A stretch of DNA of 64,000 nt, taken from an uncultured Dehalococcoidia bacterium. Lineage in GTDB: Bacteria > Chloroflexota > Dehalococcoidia > Lucifugimonadales > UBA3495. The notes beneath the pieces were generated by a model, which saw only the letters and a list, made by a program, of their open reading frames with translations, had not been told where the DNA came from and ran no database searches. The stretch covers positions 239,717 through 303,716 of the forward strand of contig CATQHB010000002.1 in assembly GCA_958295765.1 (NCBI GenBank), written 5' to 3'. Below, in pieces: positions 9,216 to 17,703 of this stretch. Position numbers and translations under genes: made by a program. Within the stretch, counting starts at the first letter, position 1. Each line of letters begins with the position of its first letter.

Positions 9216-9296
9216 AGTACCACCTACTCCACCAGTGAGAACCTAACCCCCGGTTTTGCGGGGATGTATCGGATTTACCGGATAAGGATTTAGCGG

Positions 9297-10037
9297 ATGA
9301 CCACACAACGGCCCAAGGCCATTTTTTTCGATATGGACGATACTATCCTGTCTGATGATGTGTCGGCGGAAATGTGCTGGCGGCAGGTCTGCGACAACTT
9401 TGCCCCGCGTATTGAAAACGCCGCCGGCGATAATCTCCTCGACACCATTCGGGAGGTACGCCGCGCTTACTGGAGCGACTTTGACTACCTGCGGCGAGTA
9501 AGCCCCAGCTTGCGAGACGCGCGCCGGGGAATTCTGGCCGGGTCTTTTGCCAAGCTGGGCATTGAGGATGGGGCGCTGCTGGAGGAAATGGTCGATTCCT
9601 ATATGGCGCTGAAGGCGGCTACCGTCGCGCCCATTCCCGGCGCGCTGGATACCTTGCGCCACCTCCGTCAGGAAGGAATCGGACTAGCTTTAATCACCAA
9701 TGGGGCCGCCGAGGAACAGCGGAACAAGGTAAATCTGGCCGGGTTGGAACCCCTGTTTGAGTCGATCCTGATTGAGGGAGAGTTCGGGGTGGGCAAACCG
9801 GATCCAAGGGTATTCCAACATTCCCTGGAGCGGTTGCAAGTCGAACCGGCCGAGACGTGGATGGTGGGGGACAACCTGCTGGGGGACGTGGGCGGCGCCC
9901 AGGCGGTGGGCATCTACGGCGTATGGGTGGACTGGCGGGGCCGGGGCCTGCCGGAGAACAGCCCGGTACAGCCGGAGCGCATCGTCCGTTCCATCGCCGA
10001 GTTGGTGGAACCGGCGCCCGGCCCTCAGTCAGGATAA
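9297..10037 (+). CDS. HAD-superfamily hydrolase, YjjG/NANP-like
   Basis: A 246-residue phosphatase of HAD subfamily I. Motif I is IFFDMDDTILSDD near residues 9-21, motif II ALITNGAAEEQ near 130, motif III Lys in GVGKPDPRVF near 160, and motif IV WMVGDNLLGDVGGA near 188. The DMDDT form of motif I and the helical cap resemble YjjG-type nucleotidases and N-acylneuraminate-9-phosphatases. The substrate is not determinable. It ends 23 bases before the start chosen for the MoeA fusion, which suggests an operon. Confidence 0.87.
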   Translation: MTTQRPKAIFFDMDDTILSDDVSAEMCWRQVCDNFAPRIENAAGDNLLDTIREVRRAYWSDFDYLRRVSPSLRDARRGILAGSFAKLGIEDGALLEEMVDSYMALKAATVAPIPGALDTLRHLRQEGIGLALITNGAAEEQRNKVNLAGLEPLFESILIEGEFGVGKPDPRVFQHSLERLQVEPAETWMVGDNLLGDVGGAQAVGIYGVWVDWRGRGLPENSPVQPERIVRSIAELVEPAPGPQSG

Positions 10038-10060
10038 ATCCCCAACGCCAAGAGCGGGTT

Positions 10061-12091
10061 ATGGTTGAACCTCAACAGCAGCACAATCACCAGAGCCAGC
10101 GCCAACGGCAGCGCCGTTACTTTCTGACCGACATTCCCCTGGCGGAGGCCCGGGAAAAGTTCTTTACGGCGTTGCGGGAGGCCGGCGCCCTGCTGCCGAT
10201 GCCGGGGGAAATGACGCCGCTGGCCGAGGCCCGGGGACGGGTCAGCGCCGCGCCGATCTGGGCGGCGGAATCCTCGCCCCACTATGACGCCGCCGCCATG
10301 GACGGGGTGGCCGTCCGCGCCGCCGACACGGCCGGCGCCACCGAGACCGCCCCGGTTTCTTTGACCACTGCCGGAACTGGTGAAAGGGCCGCCCCTCAAG
10401 CGGTTTGGGTGGATACCGGCGACCCGATGCCGCCGGGGTTGGATGCGGTGATAATGATTGAGCATCTGCACCGGGTTGACGCCTCCACCATACGGATAAT
10501 GGCGCCGGTGGCCCCCTGGCAGCACGTCCGGCCTCTGGGCGAGGACATCGTAGCCACCGAACTGGTGCTGCCGGAAAATCGCCGGCTGACCCCGGTGGAC
10601 CTGGGGGCCTGCGCCGCCGCCGGCCTGACCGAGGCGCCGGTGCGCCGCCGGCCCCGGGTCGCCATCATCCCCACCGGCAACGAACTGGTCCCGGTAGGCA
10701 GTGAGTTGCAGCCGGGCGACATCGTAGAGTTCAACTCGCTGATGCTGTCCGGCCTGGTGGAGGAATGGGGCGGCGCGGCGGCTGTCTTTCCCCCGGTTCC
10801 CGATGATTACTCCCGGATTCTGGCAACGGCCCGGCAAGCCCTGGCCGGCAATGACCTGGTAATCATCAACGCCGGTTCCTCGGCCGGCGCTGAGGACTAC
10901 ACCGCCGCCGTGGTAGAGGAATTGGGTCAACTGCTGGTGCACGGCATCGCCATCCGGCCGGGGCATCCGGTAGTTTTGGGTCTGGCCGGCCGGGGTTCGG
11001 GAGAGGATTCGGCCGGTTCGGTAGATAAAAAGCCGGTCATTGGCCTGCCCGGTTATCCGGTGTCCGCCGTGCTTACCGCCGAACTGCTGGTAAAGCCCTG
11101 GCTGGAGCGCAAGCTGGGGCTGGGGACGGAAAACCGGCGCCCCCAACTGGCGGCCCGCCTCACCCGCAAGGTGTTGTCGCCCCTGGGCGAGGATGAGTTT
11201 CTCCGGGTAAAGCTGGGGCGGGTGGGCGACAAGCTGGTGGCGACCCCGGTGCAGCGGGGCGCCGGCGTCATAATGTCCCTGGTGCGGGCCGACGGGCTGG
11301 CGCTGATTCCCCGCTTTTCCGAGGGAGTGGACGCCGGCGCCGAGGTAGCGGTGGAACTGCTGCGGCCCCTGGCGGAGGTGGAAAATACCATTGTCGCTAT
11401 GGGCAGCCACGACTTGACCCTGGATTTGATGTCCAGCCTACTCCAACGCCGTCAGCCCGGCCTGACCCTTTCCTCATCCCACATCGGCAGCCTGGGCGGG
11501 CTGGTGGCCCTGCGGCGGGGCGAGGCGCACCTGGCCGGCTCTCATCTGCTGGACGAGGCCACCGGCGATTACAACGTCTCCTACCTGCGGCGCTACCTGC
11601 CGGGTTTGCCGCTGCTGCTGGTCAACCTGGTGGGACGGGTACAGGGGTTAATCGTCCCGCCAGGCAACCCGGCCGGCGTCCATACCCTGGACGACCTGCT
11701 GCGTCCCGACGTGCGTTTTGTGAACCGGCAGCGCGGCTCCGGCACCCGGGTGCTGCTGGATTACAAGTTGAAGGAAATGGGGGCGGCGCCGGCGCAGGTG
11801 CGGGGCTATGACCGGGAGGAATACAGCCACCTGGCCGTGGCGGCGGCGATCAAGGGCGGTTCCGCCGACGCCGGGCTGGGCATCCTCAGCGCCGCCAACG
11901 CCCTGGGGCTGGATTTTGTCCCCCTGCTCAACGAACAATATGACCTGGTAATTCCCCGAATCCACTACGAAAGCGACCTGCTCCAACCCCTGCTGGCCCT
12001 GCTGCACGACCCGGAGTTTCACCAGGAAGTTGCCAACCTGGGCGGCTACGACACCGCCAATATGGGCCGGGTAAAGGCGGAGTTGGGGTAG
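10061..12091 (+). CDS. MoeA fused to a periplasmic-binding-protein-like (LysR-effector-like) domain
   Basis: A 676-residue two-part protein. Residues ~25-430 form a MoeA-type molybdotransferase: YDAAAMDGVAVRAAD, GDPMPPGLDAVIMIEHL, PRVAIIPTGNELV, LVIINAGSSAGAEDY and IGLPGYPVSAVL are its motifs. Residues ~440-670 form a PBP-like domain of the kind fused to MoeA or ModE in archaea and anaerobes: TLDLMSSLLQRRQPGL, SSHIGSLGGLVALRRGEA, HLAGSHLLD and NRQRGSGTRVLLDY. Such domains are thought to bind molybdate or tungstate or an effector. The ATG at 10061 was chosen because upstream codons overlap the HAD gene. With a separate MoeA nearby, one may serve Mo and the other W; that split is inference. Confidence 0.88.
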   Translation: MVEPQQQHNHQSQRQRQRRYFLTDIPLAEAREKFFTALREAGALLPMPGEMTPLAEARGRVSAAPIWAAESSPHYDAAAMDGVAVRAADTAGATETAPVSLTTAGTGERAAPQAVWVDTGDPMPPGLDAVIMIEHLHRVDASTIRIMAPVAPWQHVRPLGEDIVATELVLPENRRLTPVDLGACAAAGLTEAPVRRRPRVAIIPTGNELVPVGSELQPGDIVEFNSLMLSGLVEEWGGAAAVFPPVPDDYSRILATARQALAGNDLVIINAGSSAGAEDYTAAVVEELGQLLVHGIAIRPGHPVVLGLAGRGSGEDSAGSVDKKPVIGLPGYPVSAVLTAELLVKPWLERKLGLGTENRRPQLAARLTRKVLSPLGEDEFLRVKLGRVGDKLVATPVQRGAGVIMSLVRADGLALIPRFSEGVDAGAEVAVELLRPLAEVENTIVAMGSHDLTLDLMSSLLQRRQPGLTLSSSHIGSLGGLVALRRGEAHLAGSHLLDEATGDYNVSYLRRYLPGLPLLLVNLVGRVQGLIVPPGNPAGVHTLDDLLRPDVRFVNRQRGSGTRVLLDYKLKEMGAAPAQVRGYDREEYSHLAVAAAIKGGSADAGLGILSAANALGLDFVPLLNEQYDLVIPRIHYESDLLQPLLALLHDPEFHQEVANLGGYDTANMGRVKAELG

Positions 12092-12147
12092 GGTGGCGAT
12101 TGCCTTGATACTCTGCTTTTCCCTGCGGAAAAGCCCGGCGTATATGC

Positions 12148-12153
12148 TACAAT
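12148..12153 (+). promoter_or_regulatory. -10 box close to the GT-C start codon
   Basis: TACAAT ends eight bases before the ATG at 12162, again suggesting a near-leaderless message. The same box and spacing recur before the gene remnant at 14431. Confidence 0.45.
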
Positions 12154-12161
12154 AACCCCCT

Positions 12162-14185
12162 ATGTTCACCCTGCCCGCTCTGCTGCGCCACGCCCTGTTT
12201 GCCTTATTTATTGGCGGTATTCTGGCCTATGGCGCCGCCTTTGCCGGGTATCTGCTGGTCAAGTTTGACCTGGTCAACCTTATCCGGGACGTGAACGGCG
12301 ATGATTCTTTCTACTACTTTCAGATAGCCTACCACCTGGCCGAGGGGAAGTTTTCTACCTTTGACGGCGGCATTACCCGAACTAACGGCTATCATCCTAT
12401 CTGGTTGCTGCTGATTACCCCCTTCTACTGGATATTTGACAAGGAAGGGGCGTTGTTTGCCATTAAAGCCCTGGAGATAATGCTCATTGCCGGGGCGGTG
12501 GCCCTTATTGCGGTGGCGGCGCGGCTGGCCCGGCTGCCCTGGTATCTGCTGTTTGCCCTGCCGCCGATACTCTACCAGCAGCACGGCCTTCTGCTGGGTT
12601 TGGAGGCTGCCGCCGGTCTGTTTATGCTGGGGCTTTTGTTCCTGGCCTTGCTGCTGTATGCCCGGAACCCGGAGCGGTGGCGGTGGACTTGGCCGCTGGC
12701 GGCGGTAGCCTTTGCCCTGCCCTGGGTCAGGCTGGAATACATTGCCATATCGCTGACCGCCACGGCGGCGCTGCTGCTGATGGAGTGGTCGCGGCGGGAG
12801 CGGCCGGCCGGCGCGTCCTGGCGCGCTGCCTTGAATTCTACCCCCCCCCCCCCCCCCGAGTTTTAGCCCCAATAATCAGCGCTACCGCCGGCATCCTGAC
12901 TTACTTCATCTACAACAAGCTGGTGTTCGGCGGCATTGTGCCGGTGAGCGGGGCCACCAAGCGGGTGTGGTCGCAGGCCCGTTTTGAGGCGGAAGGCGGC
13001 TACAGTCTGTTCCAGAACTTTCAGGATGTCCGGCAAATCGAATTTTTCCATAATGAGACGCTGCTGACGGCGTTGGCAATCTGCGTCGGTTTCCTGTTGG
13101 TGGGGTGGCTGGCCGGCCGCTCCCGGAGCCGGGAGGACTGGCTGCTGCTGGCCTTTCTGGTGGGCGGGTTCAGCCTGGCGGTGGGGCATCTGGCGAAGTT
13201 TGCTCATACCGTCCTGACGGTGCATCCTAATTGGGCGATTGACTATTGGCACTACGTCCCGGCCTACCTGATGCTGGCGTTGGCTATTCCTGTCGGCTGC
13301 TACGTCGCCATTCACTTTCTGCGCCGTTGCATCGGGCCGAAGTCGGCGCTGGCGGCCAATGGGGTGAGTGCGGTTATCGTACTTGTCGGCGCGGTCTTGC
13401 TGTTCACCGGGGCGGATTTCACCGGGCCGTTCCGGGATGTTGACCGGGACAGCCGGTCAACCCATCGGGAAAGGGAGGTTATTACCTATATGGGTATGCA
13501 GGTGGTGAACGCGACGTTGCCTGAGGACAGCGTACTGGGGTCATGGGACGCCGGATTTATCGGGTACTTCTCCCGCTATCCAGTGGTGAACCTGGACGGG
13601 TTCGTCAACTCTTACGACTACTTTCACGCCCGGCAGGGAGGAACCGAAACCGAGTTAGCTCCGCGTTACGGGATTACTCACTTCGCCAACATCAGCAACC
13701 GGAAAGTCAGCTTGTCGGAGGACGCGATTCTGTTCGAAGGCCCGCCATTTTCCCACTTCTCAAAGGGCGAACTCCAATTCAGGCTCTGGTCGGTCGAACC
13801 AACGGAATACGCCGACCCCGCCGCCTGGTTCTGGCAAAGAATGGGGCCGCATTTTGACGATCAAGCCGACGGCGTTGGGCTGCTGGTGGACGGGCGGTTG
13901 GCGCAGGCGTTCACCCGGGACTGCGCCCCGGGCCAGTTGATAGTGTGGGAATGGAACGGCGCCGGGCCGGCCCCTGACCCCCAAGCCTGGACGCAAACGC
14001 AAACCGGGCTATGCGCCGCGGTCACCGTCCTGCCCCACGGCGCCATCCCTCCGGTGCGGATTAAGACCGTAAAGCACAGCGATTATTACGAGATTGCCAC
14101 CATCTCCACCGGCCAGTATGTACCGGTGGAGGGCGGTTTCAAGCATTTATGGGAAGGGGAATTTCTCTGGCAAGAAGGCGAGTGA
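12162..14185 (+). CDS. GT-C-like membrane protein, split by a 17-C homopolymer frameshift
   Basis: The protein starts MFTLPALLRHALFALFIGG and has an acidic NGDDSFYYFQIAYHLAEGK motif typical of the first GT-C loop. It then has a series of membrane helices up to residue ~226. Here 17 consecutive C (12841-12857) are read as Pro codons and the frame stops at 12864-12866 (TAG). The following frame, entered with one more C or two fewer, continues RVLAPIISATAGILTYFIY through further helices and a soluble tail to 14185. Restored length is ~674 residues, close to the homologues at 1.6 and 14.5 kb. The tail TISTGQYVPVEGGFKHLWEG matches theirs. This may be phase variation, decay, or a homopolymer sequencing error. 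Confidence 0.75.
12841..12857. repeat. Poly-C tract (17 C) inside a coding region
   Basis: Seventeen uninterrupted C residues between TTGAATTCTA and GAGTTTTAG. Frame logic: a length divisible by three (15 or 18) joins the two halves of the gene; 17 does not. Confidence 0.95.
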
Positions 14186-14220
14186 ACATTTCCATCCCGC
14201 CAAGGCAACTGCACTATAAA

Positions 14221-14319
14221 ACCGTCGTTCCGGCGAAAGCCGGAATCCAGAACCCTCGGCAGCCGGCGCGCGCTTTTCCGGGGGATTTCCTGGATTCCGG
14301 CTTTCGCCGGAACGACGGT
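14221..14319. repeat. MITE-like palindromic repeat, copy 4
   Basis: Same termini as copy 1. It sits 35 bases after the GT-C stop. The bases between (GAGTGAACATTTCCATC) are also found between the 14.5-kb GT-C gene and copy 5, so gene end and repeat were duplicated together. Confidence 0.85.
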
Positions 14320-14430
14320 TGCTTGGGTTGCCGACGGTTGCTTGGGTTGCCCTGGTTAAGACACGATTGCCCTGACCGTCTCCGCGTTTCCCTGCGGAAA
14401 AGCCCGGCATATATGCTACAATTATCCCCT

Positions 14431-14544
14431 ATGTTCACCCGGCCCGCTCCGGTACGCCAGGCCCGGTTTGCCCGCTTTATCGGCGGTATCCTGGCCGGCT
14501 TCACCTTTGCCGGGGGCGCGGGATGCCTGGCGGGAGATTTATGA
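14431..14544 (+). pseudogene. 5' remnant of a GT-C gene
   Basis: MFTRPAPVRQ then ARFARFIGGILAG mirrors the N-terminus of the 12162 gene, and the upstream bases (CCCTGCGGAAAAGCCCGGC, TACAAT) are the same too. After 37 codons the frame closes, overlapping the start of the next GT-C gene. It looks like the leftover 5' end of a duplicated copy whose body was replaced by, or fused to, the 14.5-kb gene. Confidence 0.6.
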
Positions 14545-16526
14545 AAATCAACCTTCCCGTTCCCGCCCGCCTTTGGCGCGTTTCCCCGGGACGGCTGGCC
14601 CTGGCGGGGTTGTTCGTGGGCCTGCTCCTGGTGGCGGCGGCGTTGCGTTTCTATGACCTGCCGGGGCATTATCTGTGGGGTGACGAAGTTACTGCCGCCG
14701 ATAATTCGCGCGGCGCCCTCGCGGAAGTAATCCCCAACACCCGCAGCAATAACTCCTCGCCGATTCTGTACCCTCTGGCGCTTTGGGCGGTGCAGAAAGT
14801 CGAAAGTACGCCCTTCAGCGTCCGCCTGCTGCCGGCGACGGCCAGCATCCTGACCGTGGCGGCGCTGCTCTTTCTGCTGCCCCGCCTGGGGGTGAACCGG
14901 TGGGCCGCGTTGCTGGCGGCCCTGCTGACCACCCTTTCCGTGGCCGCAATCCGGCACGCCCAGGATGCGCGGGAATACTCCATTGACGCCCTGCTGGCCG
15001 TGCTGCTGATTGCCGGCTTGCTATGGTATCTGCGGGACGGGCGGAAGTCCCTGCTCTGCGTTGCGCTGTTCGTTGCGCCGCTGCTCCAGTACGGTTTGGT
15101 TCTGTTCGGGGTTGCCGTCCTTGGCGCCGTTATTCTGCTTACCCCCCCGACTGGGGCGGCGTCGGCGGGTAATTCCGCGCTAAACCGAGTTAGTAGCTGG
15201 CTCAAGGCGCGGGTTGCCCTGGTCGGGCCGGCGGCGTGCTTTCTGGCCGGGGGCGTCCTGAGTTACGCGGTAACTTTGCGCTATCAGTGGCAGGCCGGGG
15301 GCTTCGGCTCGGATGGCTATTTAGCGGCGTATTACTATCAGGGAGGATTAGATGCGCCGGCGCTATTTGAGTTTTCGATTAACGGGATTTGGAAGTTATT
15401 GACCTATCACTTGCCGGAGGCGGTGGCGATAGCGGCGCTGCCCGGGTTCGCGTTTCTCCTGGTGGCAACCTGCCGCGGCAAGTTTCCCGACCGGGCCATC
15501 GGCGTTTTATTTGCGTTGTGCCTGGCGATTTCCGTGGCGGTTGCCCTGCTGAGCCTGTATCCCCTGGACCGGCTTCGCCATGTTATCTATCTGGGGCCGA
15601 TTGTTTTCCTGGCGGTGGGCATGGCGTTTCAGGGGGCCGCCGGTTACCTGGCCGGGCTGACGCGCCGGGGGTGGCTGGCGCCGGCGCTGGTCGGCGCGGT
15701 CGCCGGCGCCATCGCCCTGGCCGGAGTGGTCGAACTGCGGCGGGCGGAGGTGTACGCGCCGGCGGACAAGGGCCGGGAGATTGTTGCGGTGCTACAAGAA
15801 CGCGCGCAAAAAGAGGACGTAGTTTACTTATCCGTCCCCAATATGCCATACACGATGCGATTCCATCAAATAACCCGAACCGGCAAGGTTATCGTTGACG
15901 GCGAGGCAAATTGTCAGTCCGCGCCCGAACTATGTTTCCAGGAAATAATCGCCGCAATCAGCCCGACGGCGGGAAAAGGTAAACTCTGGTTGGTTTCTCA
16001 TCACCCTTTGGACTATCGGGGAAACCCTGGGCTGAGAATGTTGCAAATGCTGGATGCGTACCTTTCGCTTGAGCCGGTCGTTTCCGAGGGAAAACCCTAT
16101 CTTTATCTGATTGAGGATACGGAATCCCTGGCTGAAATCGCTGCCGCTACGGATATGTTGAGAAATATAGAGCCTATCTTACCGGGTAAGCCGGCAATCC
16201 GCTCCGGCTTTGACGTATATCTCAGTGAGAACGCGCTGACCTACGTTAAGGAGCCGTGCGCCCCCGCCGACACCGAGGCAATGTTCTTTCTGGCCCTGTA
16301 CCCGGTTGACGTGAACGACCTGCCCGGCCCACGCCAGCAGCACGGCTTTGACAACCAGGACTTTAACTTTGACCGGCAGGGCTGGAGCTTTGACGGGCGC
16401 TGTATGGCGGCGATTGCGCTCCCGGAGTATGGTATTGACCGCATCAGTACCGGCCAATACACGACGGTGTGGGGCGGTTACGAGCATTTATGGGAGGGGG
16501 AGTTCCCCGGTAAAGAAGGGGAGTGA
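14541..16526 (+). CDS. GT-C (PMT/ArnT-type) glycosyltransferase-like membrane protein
   Basis: About 661 residues. The start at 14541 is preceded by GGGAG; an ATG at 14523 in the same frame is an alternative. After the first membrane helix comes GHYLWGDEVTAADNSRG, the DE-type catalytic loop of family-39/83-like transferases, and later HAQDAREYSIDALLAVLL, a motif shared by ArnT/PMT_2 proteins. Roughly ten helices are followed by a soluble tail. The last ~100 residues (GFDVYLSENALTYVKEPC to STGQYTTVWGGYEHLWEG) are homologous to the end of the 1627 gene. It probably transfers a sugar from a polyprenyl-phosphate donor at the outer membrane face; the acceptor is unknown. Confidence 0.78.
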   Translation: MKINLPVPARLWRVSPGRLALAGLFVGLLLVAAALRFYDLPGHYLWGDEVTAADNSRGALAEVIPNTRSNNSSPILYPLALWAVQKVESTPFSVRLLPATASILTVAALLFLLPRLGVNRWAALLAALLTTLSVAAIRHAQDAREYSIDALLAVLLIAGLLWYLRDGRKSLLCVALFVAPLLQYGLVLFGVAVLGAVILLTPPTGAASAGNSALNRVSSWLKARVALVGPAACFLAGGVLSYAVTLRYQWQAGGFGSDGYLAAYYYQGGLDAPALFEFSINGIWKLLTYHLPEAVAIAALPGFAFLLVATCRGKFPDRAIGVLFALCLAISVAVALLSLYPLDRLRHVIYLGPIVFLAVGMAFQGAAGYLAGLTRRGWLAPALVGAVAGAIALAGVVELRRAEVYAPADKGREIVAVLQERAQKEDVVYLSVPNMPYTMRFHQITRTGKVIVDGEANCQSAPELCFQEIIAAISPTAGKGKLWLVSHHPLDYRGNPGLRMLQMLDAYLSLEPVVSEGKPYLYLIEDTESLAEIAAATDMLRNIEPILPGKPAIRSGFDVYLSENALTYVKEPCAPADTEAMFFLALYPVDVNDLPGPRQQHGFDNQDFNFDRQGWSFDGRCMAAIALPEYGIDRISTGQYTTVWGGYEHLWEGEFPGKEGE

Positions 16527-16560
16527 ACATTGCCATCCCTCAAGGCAATCGCAGCATAAA

Positions 16561-16660
16561 ACCGTCGTTCCGGCGAAAGCCGGAATCCAGAACGCTTTGT
16601 GAGCCGGCTCGCTCTTTTCCGGGGGATTTCCTGGATTCCGGCTTTCGCTGGAACGACGGT
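16561..16660. repeat. MITE-like palindromic repeat, copy 5
   Basis: Centre is close to copies 1 and 2 (AACGCTTTGTGAGCCGGC); one mismatch in the right arm (TTTCGCTGG). Confidence 0.85.
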
Positions 16661-16738
16661 GGGGTGGGCTGCCGCCGGTGGTTTGGGGTTGTCGACGGTT
16701 GCCCCGGTTAAGGCGCGGTTGCCTTGGGGGAGCCGGGC

Positions 16739-16790
16739 TTGACACGGTATAGTACGGCTACTTACATTGTTCAGTGTTGTTCATTGTTCC
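16739..16790 (+). promoter_or_regulatory. Promoter and direct-repeat operator candidate of the RHH antitoxin gene
   Basis: TTGACA at 16739-16744 and TACATT at 16763-16768 are spaced 18 bases. Overlapping the start site are three direct repeats, TTGTTCA at 16767 and 16777 and TTGTTCC at 16784. RHH antitoxins usually autorepress through such repeats; the role here is inference. Confidence 0.45.
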
Positions 16791-16817
16791 TGATTCGCGA
16801 GTTGCCGGCAGGTGGTT

Positions 16818-17273
16818 ATGTCCCAAAAGCTTACTATTACCCTGGATGAGTCGGTATTTGAGGAGTTGCGGCGGTTCGTCGGCAGCGACGAAGTGGGCTG
16901 CTGCGTCAAGTTTATTGAGGAGTTGGTGCGGGAACGGGTGGTTCCCCCTTATACCGTGGAACAGTTGACCGAGTATTACCGGCTCCGGGGAGTAGAACCG
17001 GAGGAGGCCGGGGCCCGGGCCTACCTGAAATACATCTACCTGTCCGGCGAGCTGGACTTTGTCCGTAAAATCGGCGACCAGCCCCAATGGGTAGAGGCCG
17101 CCTATCAGGCGATGCAGGCCGGGGACGCCTGGGACGGCAGCGCGCTGGCAATCCTGGATTTGGGCGACCAGGAGATGGCGGCGGATGAGGAGCGGGAGGC
17201 CGAGGCCATGGCTTGGGAGACGATGGATGGCAAGTATCTACCTTATGACGAGGAATACGATGGACCGCGGTGA
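16818..17273 (+). CDS. Ribbon-helix-helix (CopG/MazE-like) antitoxin-type protein
   Basis: About 151 residues. The N-terminal KLTITLDESVFEELRRFVG is a ribbon-helix-helix DNA-binding unit; the rest is acidic and helical (EYYRLRGVEPEEAGARAYLK, then ...EREAEAMAWETMDG) and would wrap a toxin. Its last four codons overlap the ATG of a MazF-like reading frame, the usual antitoxin-toxin arrangement. GTG at 16812 is a possible upstream start, but the ATG at 16818 gives the typical MSQKLTITLD beginning. Because the toxin partner is truncated, it may now act only as an autorepressor or against another toxin. Confidence 0.7.
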   Translation: MSQKLTITLDESVFEELRRFVGSDEVGCCVKFIEELVRERVVPPYTVEQLTEYYRLRGVEPEEAGARAYLKYIYLSGELDFVRKIGDQPQWVEAAYQAMQAGDAWDGSALAILDLGDQEMAADEEREAEAMAWETMDGKYLPYDEEYDGPR

Positions 17274-17355
17274 AGTTTGGTGGGTTGACTTTGAACCGGC
17301 GGTGGGCGAAGAAATCAGATTGAGGAACCCAATTAGTAGGTCAATGGCAGCATAA
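17260..17355 (+). pseudogene. Truncated MazF/PemK-family toxin gene
   Basis: Starting at an ATG overlapping the antitoxin stop, the frame reads MDRGEVWWVDFEPAVGEEIR, the canonical first strand and loop of MazF-family endoribonucleases (RGEVWWVDF and GxEI). It then degenerates (LRNPISRSMAA) and stops after 31 residues, instead of ~110. A MITE-like repeat begins 17 bases later. The catalytic Thr/Ser and the rest of the SH3-like barrel are missing, so it should be inactive. Confidence 0.72.
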
Positions 17356-17372
17356 ACCCGGTAACTCAAGCA

Positions 17373-17471
17373 ACCGTCGTTCCGGCGAAAGCCGGAATCC
17401 AGAACCCTCGGTAGCCAAACCGTTCTTTTCCGGGGGATTTCCTGGATTCCGGCTTTCGCCGGAACGACGGT
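17373..17471. repeat. MITE-like palindromic repeat, copy 6
   Basis: Same termini; located immediately after the truncated mazF frame, so insertion or an associated deletion may have removed the toxin's 3' end. No further gene is seen in 17356-17703. Confidence 0.85.
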
Positions 17472-17703
17472 GGGGTGGGTTGCCGCCGGTGGCTTGGGGT
17501 CGGCGACGGTTGTCCGTGTTGTCAATGACGGTTGCCGACGGTTGCCCCGGTTAAGACGCAATTACCCCGCCATCAGAACCCAATTATCCCTCTAACCCCC
17601 CGCCACTGTGCTACAATGCTACCGGGCAGGCGGTCAATCCGCCGGTCTTGCCCCGTTTCCATTCGTTTATCCACCACAGCTATCCACCACAGGAGGTTGC
17701 CTG

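Noticed and set aside
10025-11410. 461-codon minus-strand frame opposite the MoeA fusion (and a similar one at 27976-29424 opposite AOR)
   Set aside because: Shadows of clearly identified genes on the plus strand.
16812-16817. GTG start for the antitoxin
   Set aside because: The Shine-Dalgarno-like AGGTGG overlaps it; the ATG two codons later fits the family start better.
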